From assembly GCA_019694435.1 (NCBI GenBank), contig JAIBBZ010000024.1, positions 1 to 64,000 of the forward strand: a stretch of 64,000 nt of DNA, written 5' to 3'. This document shows positions 51,057-60,352 of this stretch, in pieces. Within the stretch, counting starts at the first letter, position 1. The number at the start of each line of letters is the position of its first letter. Below the pieces are notes generated by a model that was not told the origin of the DNA, ran no database searches, and was given only the letters and a program-made list of their open reading frames with translations. The DNA comes from Pirellulales bacterium (GTDB taxonomy: Bacteria > Planctomycetota > Planctomycetia > Pirellulales > JAEUIK01). A program made the position numbers and the translations under genes.

Positions 51057-51913
51057 GCCGGACCATGCAGCCGCCGGTTGCCGAACAGCCTTGGCAGGTG
51101 CGGTGGATGGTCTTGCGCGACAAGGCGCCGGAGATCGCCGAGGTCGACACGTATTTCTTGAGCCCCGCCACGGGACACGAGTTGCCGGAATACCGCTTTC
51201 TGCCCGGCCAGTTCAATATGCTCTACCTGCCTGGGATCGGCGAAGTTCCGATTTCGGTCAGTGCACATCCGGACGCGCGCGAGTCGCTGGCACATACCGT
51301 GCGTGCCGCCGGGAACGTGACGCGGGCGCTGGCGCGCTTGCCGGTGGGCGAGTTCGTCGGATTGCGCGGGCCGTTTGGAACGTGCTGGCCGCTGGAAGAG
51401 ATCGAGGGCCGAGACGTGTTGTTGGTGGCCGGCGGCCTGGGGCTGGCGCCGTTGCGGCCGGCCATCTATCACTTGCTCGACCACCGCGCGCGGTACGGCC
51501 GGATCATGCTGTTGTATGGTGCGCGGACGCCCGCCAACATGCTCTATCCACACGAGTACGACGCCTGGCGCAAAGCCGGGCTGGAGATCGAATTGACCGC
51601 CGACCGTAGCGCGCCCGGTTGGCACGGGCACGTCGGCGTCGTGCCGCTGTTGGTCGATCGCTGCCCGCTGGCCGCGCCGGCCGAGACGGCCCTGCTGTTG
51701 TGCGGACCCGAGGTGATGATGCGCTACGTCATCCGCGCGGCCCGGGCGCGAGGTTTTCCCGCCGAACACATCTGGCTGTCCCTGGAGCGCAACATGCAAT
51801 GCGCCGTGGGACTGTGCGGGCATTGCCAGTTGGGCGCCGAATTCATCTGCCGCGACGGACCGGTGTTTTCCTACGACCGCGTGGCGCGGCTGTTGCACGT
51901 CGAGGGGCTCTAG
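51053..51913 (+). CDS. hydG: Hydrogenase flavin/NAD(P)-binding (gamma) subunit, HydG-like
   Basis: This 286-residue protein overlaps the previous gene by ATGA. The N-terminal FAD barrel has [20 protein letters not shown] and ISVSA. The NAD(P) domain has [20 protein letters not shown] and [17 protein letters not shown]. The C-terminal 2Fe-2S site is [20 protein letters not shown]. This is the HydG/HyhG architecture of group 3b enzymes and links H2 to NAD(P)H. The name should not be confused with the [FeFe]-hydrogenase maturase HydG. Confidence 0.92.
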   Translation: MSRTMQPPVAEQPWQVRWMVLRDKAPEIAEVDTYFLSPATGHELPEYRFLPGQFNMLYLPGIGEVPISVSAHPDARESLAHTVRAAGNVTRALARLPVGEFVGLRGPFGTCWPLEEIEGRDVLLVAGGLGLAPLRPAIYHLLDHRARYGRIMLLYGARTPANMLYPHEYDAWRKAGLEIELTADRSAPGWHGHVGVVPLLVDRCPLAAPAETALLLCGPEVMMRYVIRAARARGFPAEHIWLSLERNMQCAVGLCGHCQLGAEFICRDGPVFSYDRVARLLHVEGL

Positions 51914-51917
51914 ACCG

Positions 51918-52700
51918 ATGCCATCTGCACACCGACCGACGTTGGCCGTCTTCAAGTTTGCCTCGTGCGACGGCTGTCAATTGACGCTGTTGGACGCCGA
52001 GGACGAGTTGTTGACGCTCGCCGGTCAGGTCGACGTGGCGTATTTTCTCGAAGCCTCGAGCCGCGCGGTGGAGGGCGTCTACGACCTCGCGCTGGTCGAA
52101 GGCTCGATCACCACCGCCGCCGATGCGGCGCGCATTCAGGAAGTTCGGCAGCGCAGCCGTTACCTGGTCACGATCGGCGCGTGTGCCACGGCGGGCGGCA
52201 TCCAGGCCCTGCGCAATTGGGCCAACCATGCCGAATTCTTGAGCGCGGTTTACGCCCGGCCCGATTATCTCGACTCGCTGGCGACGTCGACGCCGATCTC
52301 GGACCACGTCGCGGTCGATTACGAGCTGCGCGGCTGCCCGATCAACAAGGTCCAGTTGCTCGAGGTGCTGCGCGCGTTCCTGCATGGCATTCGGCCGCGG
52401 CTGCCTGACGAGGCCGTCTGTGGCGACTGCAAGCGGCGCGGTACGGTCTGCATCTGGGTCGCGCGCGGAGTGCCCTGCGTAGGTCCGGTCACGCACGCAG
52501 GCTGCGGCGCGATTTGCCCCGCCTACGAGCGCGGCTGCTACGGCTGTTACGGACCGACGGGTCAACCAAACGTCGTGGCGCTGTCCGAGCATCTGGCGGC
52601 CAGCGGTGTACGGTTGGCCGAGGTCCAGCGCGCGTTGCGCAACTTCAACGGTTATGCCCCCGAGTTCCGCGAGGCGAGTGAACGACTCGTCGATGGATGA
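51918..52700 (+). CDS. hydD: [NiFe]-hydrogenase small subunit, HydD/HyhS-like
   Basis: This 260-residue protein opens with [18 protein letters not shown] (C17, C20), followed by [20 protein letters not shown] and [17 protein letters not shown]. These are the proximal-cluster blocks of the 20-kDa NADH-dehydrogenase/small subunit family. [14 protein letters not shown] and a cysteine-rich C-terminal segment ([38 protein letters not shown]) supply the further clusters. There is no twin-arginine leader, so the enzyme stays in the cytoplasm. It overlaps the large-subunit start by ATGA. Confidence 0.93.
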   Translation: MPSAHRPTLAVFKFASCDGCQLTLLDAEDELLTLAGQVDVAYFLEASSRAVEGVYDLALVEGSITTAADAARIQEVRQRSRYLVTIGACATAGGIQALRNWANHAEFLSAVYARPDYLDSLATSTPISDHVAVDYELRGCPINKVQLLEVLRAFLHGIRPRLPDEAVCGDCKRRGTVCIWVARGVPCVGPVTHAGCGAICPAYERGCYGCYGPTGQPNVVALSEHLAASGVRLAEVQRALRNFNGYAPEFREASERLVDG

Positions 52701-54013
52701 CTGAATCATCACCCGACCGCCGTATCCGCATCGCCGCCCTGGCCCGCGTCGAGGGCGAAGGCGGGCTGTACGTCAGCCTGGCAGGCGATCGCGTGGCTGA
52801 GATTCGCCTGGAGATTTTCGAGCCGCCGCGATTGTTCGAGTCGCTGCTGGTCGGTCGGTCGATCGATGAAGTGCCGGATATCGTGGCGCGGATTTGCGGC
52901 ATTTGTCCGGTGGCCTACCAGATGAGCGCGGTCCACGCGCTCGAACGCGCGCTGGAAATCGAGATTCCGCCGGCGATCGAACGTCGTCGTCGATTGCTGT
53001 ATTGCGGAGAGTGGATCGAGAGCCACGGCCTGCACATCCACCTGCTGCACGCGCCAGATTTCCTCGGCTACGACAACGCCTGGGACATGGCCCCCCTGCA
53101 CGGCGAGGCGTTGCGCCGCGGCCTGCGGCTGAAGAAACTCGGCAACGATCTGCTAGCGGCCCTCGGCGGCCGGGCCATTCACCCGGTGAACGTGGCGGTG
53201 GGTGGCTTCTATCGCGCGCCGCCGGCCGAGCAAATGCGCAACCTGATCCCCGATTTCGAGTGGGGGCTCGCCGCGGCCTGCGAGGCGACGCGGTGGGTGG
53301 CCGATTTCGACTTTTCCCGCGGCGATTTGCACGACGACACGCGCGACGAGGCCGTGGCCCTGGTCTCGCCCGTCGAATACCCGATGAACCACGGGCTGAT
53401 CGGTTCGACGCGCCATCCGGCGATCGACGTGCAAGACTACGAACGCGTGTTCCACGAGGAGCAGGTGCCGCACTCGACGGCCCTGCACGCCCGGCGCACG
53501 GCGACGGACGAGTGCTATCTGGTCGGTCCGCTGGCCCGGGCGGCATTGAACCACGAGCGTTGGTCGCCGCTCGTCCAGGCCCTGGCCGCCGAGGTCGGAT
53601 TCGTACCGGCCGCGATGAACCGGCAGCAGGCCATCGTGGCCCGGGGCCTGGAACTGGTGATCGCCTACGAAACGGCGCTCGAAATCTTGCGCAGCGACGA
53701 TTGGCGCGGGCCGGCGCGCGTTGGTTGGACGCCCCGGGCCGCAACGGGCTGCGCCGCGACCGAGGCTCCGCGCGGGCTCCTCTATCACCGCTACGAGATC
53801 GATGCGGACAATCGCGTAGTCGAGGCCAAGATCGTACCGCCCACTTCGCAAAATCAGGCGCAGATCGAGAGCGACTTACGCCGGCTCGTCGAACGGCTCG
53901 CCGGCGAGCCCGACGACGTACTTGCTCGGCGTTGCGAACAACTGGTGCGCAGCTACGATCCGTGCATCAGTTGTTCGACGCACTTCCTCAAGTTCACCTG
54001 CGAGCGAACATGA
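52697..54013 (+). CDS. hydA: [NiFe]-hydrogenase large subunit, group 3b-like
   Basis: In this 438-residue catalytic subunit, the L1 motif [11 protein letters not shown] supplies C67 and C70. The L2 motif DPCISCSTH supplies C423, C426 and H429 near the C-terminus, so both cysteine pairs that bind Ni-Fe are intact. L1 ends in 'CPVAYQ' rather than the CxxxH of uptake enzymes, which is the pattern of group 3b. Only nine residues (FLKFTCERT) follow H429. It oxidises H2 or evolves it with NAD(P)H as partner. ATGA overlaps flank it on both sides. Confidence 0.94.
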   Translation: MTESSPDRRIRIAALARVEGEGGLYVSLAGDRVAEIRLEIFEPPRLFESLLVGRSIDEVPDIVARICGICPVAYQMSAVHALERALEIEIPPAIERRRRLLYCGEWIESHGLHIHLLHAPDFLGYDNAWDMAPLHGEALRRGLRLKKLGNDLLAALGGRAIHPVNVAVGGFYRAPPAEQMRNLIPDFEWGLAAACEATRWVADFDFSRGDLHDDTRDEAVALVSPVEYPMNHGLIGSTRHPAIDVQDYERVFHEEQVPHSTALHARRTATDECYLVGPLARAALNHERWSPLVQALAAEVGFVPAAMNRQQAIVARGLELVIAYETALEILRSDDWRGPARVGWTPRAATGCAATEAPRGLLYHRYEIDADNRVVEAKIVPPTSQNQAQIESDLRRLVERLAGEPDDVLARRCEQLVRSYDPCISCSTHFLKFTCERT

Positions 54014-54477
54014 CCGCGCTCCCCGCGCAGTTGGTGATCGGCTTGGGCAGCCCGCACGGCGACGATCGCGCCGGCTGGGAAGTGGCCCGCGCGCTCGCCG
54101 AGCTGAACCTGCCCGGCTGCGACGTGCGTTTGGCGAATAGCGGTGCCGCGGTACTCGATCTGCTGACCGGTGCCGAGCGGCTGGTGATTTGCGACGCGGT
54201 GCGCGGCATGGGGCCGGGTGGCACCGTGGCCCGCTGGAACTGGCCGCTGCCGCAGGCGGCACCGTGGCAGGCGGCCGGAAGTCACGACCTGGGGCTGCGC
54301 GAGGCGCTGACCCTGGCCGAACGGTTAGGCACGCTGCCCGGCGAGGTGGTGATCTGGGGTGTCGAGGCCGTGAGCATCGGGCCGGCCGAACGGCTGTCGG
54401 AGATCGTTCGCGCGGCGCTGCCCGGCCTCGTGGCACGCATCGAGGCAGAGCTTCGGGAACATCCGTGTCATGCATGA
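54010..54477 (+). CDS. Hydrogenase maturation protease
   Basis: This 155-residue protein belongs to the HyaD/HycI family. It begins with VIGLGSPHGDDRAGWEVARA, where the first acidic residues (GDD) correspond to the conserved GxGNxxxxDDGxG metal site. LVICDAVRGMGPGGTVARWN carries the second acid, and SHDLGLREALTLAERLGTLP the histidine. It removes the C-terminal peptide of the large subunit after nickel insertion. Here Ser replaces the usual Asn of the GLGN motif. The start overlaps the large subunit by four bases. Confidence 0.85.
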   Translation: MTALPAQLVIGLGSPHGDDRAGWEVARALAELNLPGCDVRLANSGAAVLDLLTGAERLVICDAVRGMGPGGTVARWNWPLPQAAPWQAAGSHDLGLREALTLAERLGTLPGEVVIWGVEAVSIGPAERLSEIVRAALPGLVARIEAELREHPCHA

Positions 54478-54829
54478 GTATTCGTTGATTCGTGCCTTGA
54501 TCGGCCAGGTCGATCAGGCGCTGCGCGATCATGCCGGCGACGAGGCGCTTTGCGAAGTGCGCGTCGAGCTGGGGCCCTGGCTGTGCGCCGAGCCGGCGCT
54601 GCTGCAGACGGCGTTTCGCGGCCTGGCCGCGGCGCGATGGCCGCAGGCGACCTTGCACATCGAGCAACCGCCGGCCCTGGCCCATTGTCCGGCGTGCCGT
54701 TGCGACGTCGAGCTGCCCGGGCTGGCGCACGCGTGCCCGCGGTGCGGCGCGGTCGAGATCGAATTGCGATCGGGCGATCAATTCGTGCTGACCGAGTTGG
54801 TGCTCGGGGCCGTGGAGTCGGAAACATGA
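54470..54829 (+). CDS. hypA: Hydrogenase nickel chaperone HypA
   Basis: This 119-residue protein starts MHEYSLIRAL; the N-terminal Met-His-Glu is the nickel site. The zinc finger has C73-x2-C76 (HCPACRC) and C89-x2-C92 (ACPRCGA). The length equals that of typical HypA. The gene overlaps the protease gene by 8 bases and hypB by ATGA. HypA works with HypB to deliver nickel to the large subunit. Confidence 0.93.
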   Translation: MHEYSLIRALIGQVDQALRDHAGDEALCEVRVELGPWLCAEPALLQTAFRGLAAARWPQATLHIEQPPALAHCPACRCDVELPGLAHACPRCGAVEIELRSGDQFVLTELVLGAVESET

Positions 54830-55560
54830 GCGCAACGCGATTGCAGATCGATCGTCCCGTGCTGGCCGAGGCGCGACAAAGGGCGGCCGAGTTTCGCGAC
54901 GCGCGCTCGCGGGCCGGCACGCTGGTCGTCAACTTGTTGTCGTCGCCGGGCGCAGGCAAGACCTCGCTGCTCGAGGCCGTCGCGCGCCATTGGCGCGGAC
55001 GCCACACGCTGGCGGTGCTTGTCGGCGACCTGGCCACCGACCGCGATGCCGAGCGGCTCGCGCCGCTGGTGCCGGCGCTGCAGCTGACCACCGGCGGGGC
55101 GTGTCATCTGGAGATGTCGCTGGTCGAGCGCGGTTGGAGCGCGCTGGCGGCGACGACCCTCGATTTTCTATTCATCGAGAATGTCGGCAATCTCGTCTGC
55201 CCGGCCTCGTTCGACCTGGGCGAGCACGTCCGCATCGTGGTGACGAGCACGCCGGAGGGGGACGACAAGCCCGCCAAGTATCCGAAGGTGTTTCGCACGA
55301 GCCAGGTGCTGGTGATCAACAAGATCGATCTGCTGCCGTATGTGCCCTATTCGTTCGACGCCGCGACGCGCGATGCCCGGAGCGTCCAGCCGCAGTTGGA
55401 CGTGTTGACGACGGCGGCCCGCAGCGGCGAGGGAATTGCCGAATTGTGCGCCTACCTGGAACAGCGTCGTCAGCGCATGCTGGCGGAACAGCGCCTGCTG
55501 ACCGCGCAAGCCCGCGAACCCGTTGCCGTACCGGACGACATGGCCCCTGGCGTGGAATAG
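54826..55560 (+). CDS. hypB: Hydrogenase GTPase HypB
   Basis: This 244-residue protein has the P-loop SPGAGKTS at 40-47, the switch region VGDLATDRDAERL, the metal site TTGGACHLE (C93, H94), FIENVGNLVCPASFDLGEH and a base-recognition NKIDLLPY. The N-terminal high-affinity CxxCGC nickel motif and the His-rich tract seen in some HypB proteins are missing, so only the G-domain metal site remains. It hydrolyses GTP to drive nickel transfer from HypA. Confidence 0.95.
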   Translation: MSATRLQIDRPVLAEARQRAAEFRDARSRAGTLVVNLLSSPGAGKTSLLEAVARHWRGRHTLAVLVGDLATDRDAERLAPLVPALQLTTGGACHLEMSLVERGWSALAATTLDFLFIENVGNLVCPASFDLGEHVRIVVTSTPEGDDKPAKYPKVFRTSQVLVINKIDLLPYVPYSFDAATRDARSVQPQLDVLTTAARSGEGIAELCAYLEQRRQRMLAEQRLLTAQAREPVAVPDDMAPGVE

Positions 55561-55562
55561 CC

Positions 55563-57917
55563 GTGATCGAGTGCGACCTGCAACCGCGATTGCCCGTTGA
55601 AGCCGGCTCGACGTGCAATCTGCCGGCGGCCGCGGTGCGCCTCGTTCTGCGCGGTTGCGTACAGGGCGTCGGGCTGCGGCCCTGGCTGGTGCGACTCGCG
55701 CGCGAGCACGGGCTCGCGGGTCGGGTGTTCAATAGCCCCCTGGGCGCCGTGGCCGAAGTCTGCGGGTCGGACGCAGCCGTGCGGGACTTTGCCTGTCGCG
55801 TGCGCGCGTTGCGAGAAGGCTGGCCGGGCTTGGCGTCGGTCGAATGCTCGGCGCTCGAACCGTGGGTCGATCGTTCGCTCGTGATTCTGGCCAGCGACGG
55901 TGCGACGGCGCCGCAAACGGCGATCCCGCTCGATCGCGCGACGTGTGCGACGTGCCTGCGCGAGATAACCGAGCAATCGGCGCGCCGCGCGGGCGATCCG
56001 TTCGTAAGCTGTGTCGATTGCGGACCGCGCTACTCGGTGCTTGCCGCCCTGCCCTACGAACGGTCGCGCACCAGCTTGCAGTCGTTCGTGCTGTGCGAAT
56101 CTTGCCGGCGCGAATACCTGTCGATCGACGACCGGCGGTTTCATGCCGAAACGATCGGCTGCCCGCGGTGTGGCCCACGGCTCGTGTGTCGTCGCGCCGG
56201 CAAGTCGGCCGTGCTGCACACAAGCGCCCAGGCGATCGCCGCCGCCGCCGCCGCGTTGGTCCAGGGTCAAATCGTCGCCCTCTTGGGCCTGGGCGGCTAT
56301 CAATTGCTGGTCGACGCGTGTCGTGCCGATTCGGTCGAGCGGCTGCGCAAGCTCAAGCGCCGCCCGGCGAAGCCGCTGGCGGTGATGTTTGCCGATGTGG
56401 CGGCCGCCGAACGGTGCGTGCAACTCGACGACGCCGAGCGCAGGGTGCTGACGAGCGGCGCCAATCCGATCGTGGTTGTCCGGCAACGCCCGCTGGCCCC
56501 GATTGCCGCCGCGGTCACGCAAGGCTTGCCGACCTTGGGCATCTTTTTGCCAACCACGGCGCTGCACCGGCTGCTACTAGCGGCCGTCGACAGGCCACTC
56601 GTCGTGACCAGCGGCAACCGCGAAGGTGACCCGATCGTTTTTCACCCTGCGCAAGCGCCGGCGGAAATCGATCCGCTGGCCGACCTGGTGCTCGAACACG
56701 ATCGCCCAATCTTGCGGCCGATCGACGACAGCGTCGTGCAAGTGATCGCCGGACGGCAGATGGTCCTACGGGCCGGCCGGGGGTTGGCGCCTGTCAGCCT
56801 CGAACTGCCCGAGGGGCCGGCGCTGTTGGCGGTGGGCGGTCAACAAAAGGTTGCCGTGGCCCTGGCCGGTTCGCGGCAGGCGTACCTGGGCCCGCACCTG
56901 GGCGACCTGGACACACCGTCCATGCGGCAGCGTTTCGCCGAGCAAGTCGTGGCGCTGGAGCAATTGGCCGGCGTCGCGCCGGCGGCCATCGTTCACGATT
57001 TGCACCCCGACTATTTCTCGACGCGCTGGGCGGCACAGCAGCCGGCGCCGACGATCGCCGTGCAGCACCATCATGCCCACGTCGCGGCGGCGCTGGCCGA
57101 CCTGAATCGTGGCGCCGACGAGGTGGCAGGCGCCGTCTGGGACGGTACCGGCTGGGGCACCGACGGCACGGTCTGGGGTGGAGAATTGCTCTGCGCGCGA
57201 TGCGACGGGTTCCGACGCGTGGCGAGCGTGCGGCTGTTTCCCCTGTGGGGCGGCGAGCTTGCCGTGCGCCAGCCCTGGCGGGTCGCGGCGGCCCTGTTGG
57301 CCGACGCCTTGGGACCTGCGGCCGCGCAGGCCTGGCCCTTTTCGCCGGCCGCGCGCGACGGGGTGCAAGCATTGCTGCGGATGTCGTCGCGAACGCGCGA
57401 TCGCCTCTTGTCGAGCAGTGTCGGTCGGTTGTTCGACGCCGTCGCTTGTCTCGTGTTGGGACACGAGACGAGTGCCTACGAAGGCGAAGCGGCCGTACGC
57501 CTCGAAGCAGCGGCGGCCGGCAGCGGGCAACGGGGCGCCGGGCCCTACTCCTGGGCCTGGGAAGCCGACGGCGAGCTGGTCCGTTGGGACTGGCGGCCGC
57601 TCGTCCACGAGATCGTCAGCGAGGTGCAGCGCGGTGTGGCGCCCGGCCAGGTCGCCATGCGGTTTCATCGCACGTTGGCCGAGATGCTGCTCACCGCGGT
57701 CGAACATTGCTCCGGTTTGCCCCTGGTGCTCTCCGGCGGCGTGTTTCAGAATCGCTTGTTGGTCGAACTGATCATCGAGCGGGCCGCCGAGTCCGGCGTC
57801 GAGGTCACCTGGCCCTGCCGCACGCCGATCAACGATGGTGGTCTGGCGCTGGGGCAATTGGCTGTGGCCCGCGCGCAGACGTGCGGCGCGGCGGCGATGC
57901 AACGGGAAAGGGGTTGA
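55563..57917 (+). CDS. hypF: Carbamoyltransferase HypF
   Basis: This 784-residue protein starts with GTG two bases after hypB. Domains in order: acylphosphatase (VLRGCVQGVGLRPWLVRLAR), zinc fingers with CATCLREI, CVDCGPRYS, CESCRREY and CPRCGP, a YrdC-like domain (VALLGLGGYQLLVDA, LKRRPAKPLAVMF) and the Kae1-like carbamoyltransferase with AVQHHHAHVAAALADLN, WDGTGWGTDGTVWGGE and LSGGVFQNRLL. All functional motifs are present. It makes the thiocarbamate on HypE that becomes the CN ligands of the active site. Confidence 0.95.
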   Translation: MIECDLQPRLPVEAGSTCNLPAAAVRLVLRGCVQGVGLRPWLVRLAREHGLAGRVFNSPLGAVAEVCGSDAAVRDFACRVRALREGWPGLASVECSALEPWVDRSLVILASDGATAPQTAIPLDRATCATCLREITEQSARRAGDPFVSCVDCGPRYSVLAALPYERSRTSLQSFVLCESCRREYLSIDDRRFHAETIGCPRCGPRLVCRRAGKSAVLHTSAQAIAAAAAALVQGQIVALLGLGGYQLLVDACRADSVERLRKLKRRPAKPLAVMFADVAAAERCVQLDDAERRVLTSGANPIVVVRQRPLAPIAAAVTQGLPTLGIFLPTTALHRLLLAAVDRPLVVTSGNREGDPIVFHPAQAPAEIDPLADLVLEHDRPILRPIDDSVVQVIAGRQMVLRAGRGLAPVSLELPEGPALLAVGGQQKVAVALAGSRQAYLGPHLGDLDTPSMRQRFAEQVVALEQLAGVAPAAIVHDLHPDYFSTRWAAQQPAPTIAVQHHHAHVAAALADLNRGADEVAGAVWDGTGWGTDGTVWGGELLCARCDGFRRVASVRLFPLWGGELAVRQPWRVAAALLADALGPAAAQAWPFSPAARDGVQALLRMSSRTRDRLLSSSVGRLFDAVACLVLGHETSAYEGEAAVRLEAAAAGSGQRGAGPYSWAWEADGELVRWDWRPLVHEIVSEVQRGVAPGQVAMRFHRTLAEMLLTAVEHCSGLPLVLSGGVFQNRLLVELIIERAAESGVEVTWPCRTPINDGGLALGQLAVARAQTCGAAAMQRERG

Positions 57918-57919
57918 GC

Positions 57920-58180
57920 ATGTGCCTGGGCGTTCCGGGGCGCGTGGTGCGGTGGATCGATCGCGACCCGATCTTGGGCCGCGCGGAAATCGAATTCGAG
58001 GGCATTTGCCGCGAATGCCACATGGCGTGCGTGCCCGACGCCGAGGTCGACGACTATGTCATCGTGCATGCCGGCGTGGCGATCAGCCGGATGGACGAAA
58101 CCGCGGCGCGCCAGGCCCAGGCCGATTGGCAGGCATGGCGCGACAGCAGCCCGGCGGCGGACGACGCACAGGCGTCTTGA
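57920..58180 (+). CDS. hypC: Hydrogenase chaperone HypC
   Basis: This 86-residue protein opens with the diagnostic MCLGVPGRVV, whose C2 binds the Fe(CN)2CO precursor with HypD. It follows the hypF stop by two bases. The interior shows RAEIEFEGICRECHMACVPD, richer in Cys and His than usual, then DYVIVHAGVAISRMDE, which is the conserved end of the OB fold. The C-terminal 20 residues are an ordinary helix with an acidic tail. Confidence 0.95.
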   Translation: MCLGVPGRVVRWIDRDPILGRAEIEFEGICRECHMACVPDAEVDDYVIVHAGVAISRMDETAARQAQADWQAWRDSSPAADDAQAS

Positions 58181-58192
58181 TGTGATCTCGCC

Positions 58193-59287
58193 ATGAAATA
58201 TGCCGACGAATTCCGGGATCGCCAGGCCGTCGCAGCGCGTCTGGCTACGCTGGGCGAGGCCGCCACGCGCCGGTGGACGATCATGGAGGTTTGCGGCGGC
58301 CAGACGCACAACTTGCTGCGCTACGGGCTGCCCCAGGCCATCGACGCGCAGGTCGAATTGATCCACGGGCCCGGCTGCCCGGTGTGCGTGACGGCGGCGG
58401 CCACGATCGATCGTGCGATCAGCCTGGCACAAACGCCCGGCTGCTTGGTGGCGAGCTTTGGTGACATGCTGCGCGTGCCGGGCAGTTCGCTCAGCCTGCA
58501 GCAGGCCCGCGCGCGCGGCGCGGCGGTGCAATTGGTCTACTCGCCACTCGATGCGGTGGCGCTGGCGCAGCGCGAACCGGCCCGACAGGTCGTCTTCCTG
58601 GCCGTGGGTTTCGAAACGACCGCGCCGGCCACGGCGCTGGCGGTGCTGCAAGCCGCGCGCTGGGGTCTGACCAATTTTTCGCTGTTGGTCGCACACGTGC
58701 GCGTCTTACCGGCCATGGAATTGATCGCCGGCGACGCCGCCTGCCGGATCGACGGGTTTCTCGCCGCCGGGCACGTCTGCACGGTGACGGGCGCGAACGT
58801 CTACGAGGATTTCGTCAGCCGTCACCGGTTGCCGGTGGCCGTGACCGGGTTCGAGCCGGTGGACCTGCTCGACGGCTTGCTCGCCTGCGTGCGCCTGCTC
58901 GAGGCCCGACGTCCGGCGGTCGCCAATGCCTACGTCCGGGCCGTTTCGTCCGAGGGCAATCGCCACGCGCAGGCGATCGTCGAACAGGTCTTCGAGCCAT
59001 GTGACCGCACCTGGCGTGGGCTCGGCACGGTTCCCGGCGGTGGCCTGCAATTGCGCTCGGCGTGGTCCGAGTTTTGTGCCGAGCGGCGGTTCGGTGCGGC
59101 CGACGGCGAGGCCGCCGACGGCGATTCGCGTTGCCCAAGTGCCCGCGTGCTTACGGGCCAGATGCGGCCGACGCAGTGTCCTTATTTCGGCCGTGAGTGC
59201 ACGCCGCTGGCGCCGCTGGGAGCTCCGATGGTCTCTGACGAGGGCGCCTGTTCGGCGTACTATCGTTATGGACGCGTTTATGCCTGA
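58193..59287 (+). CDS. hypD: Hydrogenase Fe-ligand assembly protein HypD
   Basis: This 364-residue protein has CGGQTH (C34), HGPGCPVCVT (C62, C65), FETTAPATALA and the C-terminal 4Fe-4S region GQMRPTQCPYFGRECTPLAP with SDEGACSAYYRYG. All residues needed for the thiol redox cascade and the cluster are present. It assembles the iron with its CO and CN ligands together with HypC. hypE begins inside its last codons. Confidence 0.95.
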   Translation: MKYADEFRDRQAVAARLATLGEAATRRWTIMEVCGGQTHNLLRYGLPQAIDAQVELIHGPGCPVCVTAAATIDRAISLAQTPGCLVASFGDMLRVPGSSLSLQQARARGAAVQLVYSPLDAVALAQREPARQVVFLAVGFETTAPATALAVLQAARWGLTNFSLLVAHVRVLPAMELIAGDAACRIDGFLAAGHVCTVTGANVYEDFVSRHRLPVAVTGFEPVDLLDGLLACVRLLEARRPAVANAYVRAVSSEGNRHAQAIVEQVFEPCDRTWRGLGTVPGGGLQLRSAWSEFCAERRFGAADGEAADGDSRCPSARVLTGQMRPTQCPYFGRECTPLAPLGAPMVSDEGACSAYYRYGRVYA

Positions 59288-60338
59288 AGCCCCGGCCATG
59301 CCTGCGCCGAACTGTCCATTGCCGTTGTTTGCCGACGGGCCGCGGATCTCGCTGGCCCACGGCGAAGGTGCGCGCCTGACGCGGCAGTTGATCGCCGAGA
59401 TCGTGCGGCCGCTGGCGAACCCGGCCTTGCAACCGCTCGGCGATGCCGCGTCGCTCGCCAGCAACACCACGCAACTGAGCTTCACGACCGACAGCTTCGT
59501 CGTCGCGCCGCGGTTCTTTCCCGGCGGTGACATCGGCACCTTGAGCGTGATCGGTACGGTGAACGACCTGGCCGTGGCGGGCGCCCGCCCGCGCTGGCTG
59601 AGCCTGGGACTGATCGTCGAAGAGGGACTCTTGCTCGCCGAGCTGCACGAGATCGTCGGGCTGATCGGCGCGGCGGCGAACGCGGCGGGCGTTGCGATCG
59701 TCACCGGTGATACGAAAGTCGTCGAGCGCGGCGCGGTCGATGGACTGTTCATCAACACGGCCGGCGTCGGCGAAACCGTGTTGCCTGCGCCGCCGGGTGC
59801 GCAGCACTTGATGGCCGGCGACGTGCTACTGGTCAGCGGGCCTATCGGCAGTCACGGCATCGCCGTGCTGGTGGCCCGCGAGCAATTGGGACTCGAGCCG
59901 GCGCCGCACAGCGATTGTGCTTCGCTGCTGCCGGCGGTCGCTGCGCTGCGAGCGTCGGGCATCGTACCGCGCGCGATGCGCGACGCGACGCGCGGCGGCG
60001 TGGCCGCGGTGCTGCACGAATGGGCCGCGGCCAGCGGGCAGACCTTGGCCATCGACGAGAACCAGGTACCGGTCAATGCCCAGGTCCGCGGCGCGGCCGA
60101 ATTGCTGGGTCTCGATCCCTTGCAGATCGCTTGCGAAGGCGCCATGGTCGTGGCCGTTGCTCCGGGCGATGCGGCGCGGGCCCTCGCGGCGCTGCGCGCG
60201 ACCGACGTGGCCGCGGGCGCGGCCCTGGTCGGCGAGGTTCGACCGCGCGGTCCCGTCCCGGTGGTGATCCGCCGGGCCACGGGCATGGAACTGGCGCTCG
60301 ACGAACCGTGGGGCGCCCCTCTGCCCCGCATTTGTTGA
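59268..60338 (+). CDS. hypE: Hydrogenase maturation protein HypE
   Basis: This 356-residue protein of the AIR-synthase-like fold has ISLAHGEGARLTRQLI, LSFTTDSFVVAPRFFPGGDI, SVIGTVNDLAVAGARP and MRDATRGGVAAVLHEWA. It ends PRIC; the terminal cysteine accepts the carbamoyl group from HypF and is dehydrated to thiocyanate. Two starts (59268 and 59280) are possible. The first, overlapping hypD by 20 bases, is taken. Confidence 0.95.
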   Translation: MDAFMPEAPAMPAPNCPLPLFADGPRISLAHGEGARLTRQLIAEIVRPLANPALQPLGDAASLASNTTQLSFTTDSFVVAPRFFPGGDIGTLSVIGTVNDLAVAGARPRWLSLGLIVEEGLLLAELHEIVGLIGAAANAAGVAIVTGDTKVVERGAVDGLFINTAGVGETVLPAPPGAQHLMAGDVLLVSGPIGSHGIAVLVAREQLGLEPAPHSDCASLLPAVAALRASGIVPRAMRDATRGGVAAVLHEWAAASGQTLAIDENQVPVNAQVRGAAELLGLDPLQIACEGAMVVAVAPGDAARALAALRATDVAAGAALVGEVRPRGPVPVVIRRATGMELALDEPWGAPLPRIC

Positions 60339-60352
60339 TCCTGCACTGGGGA

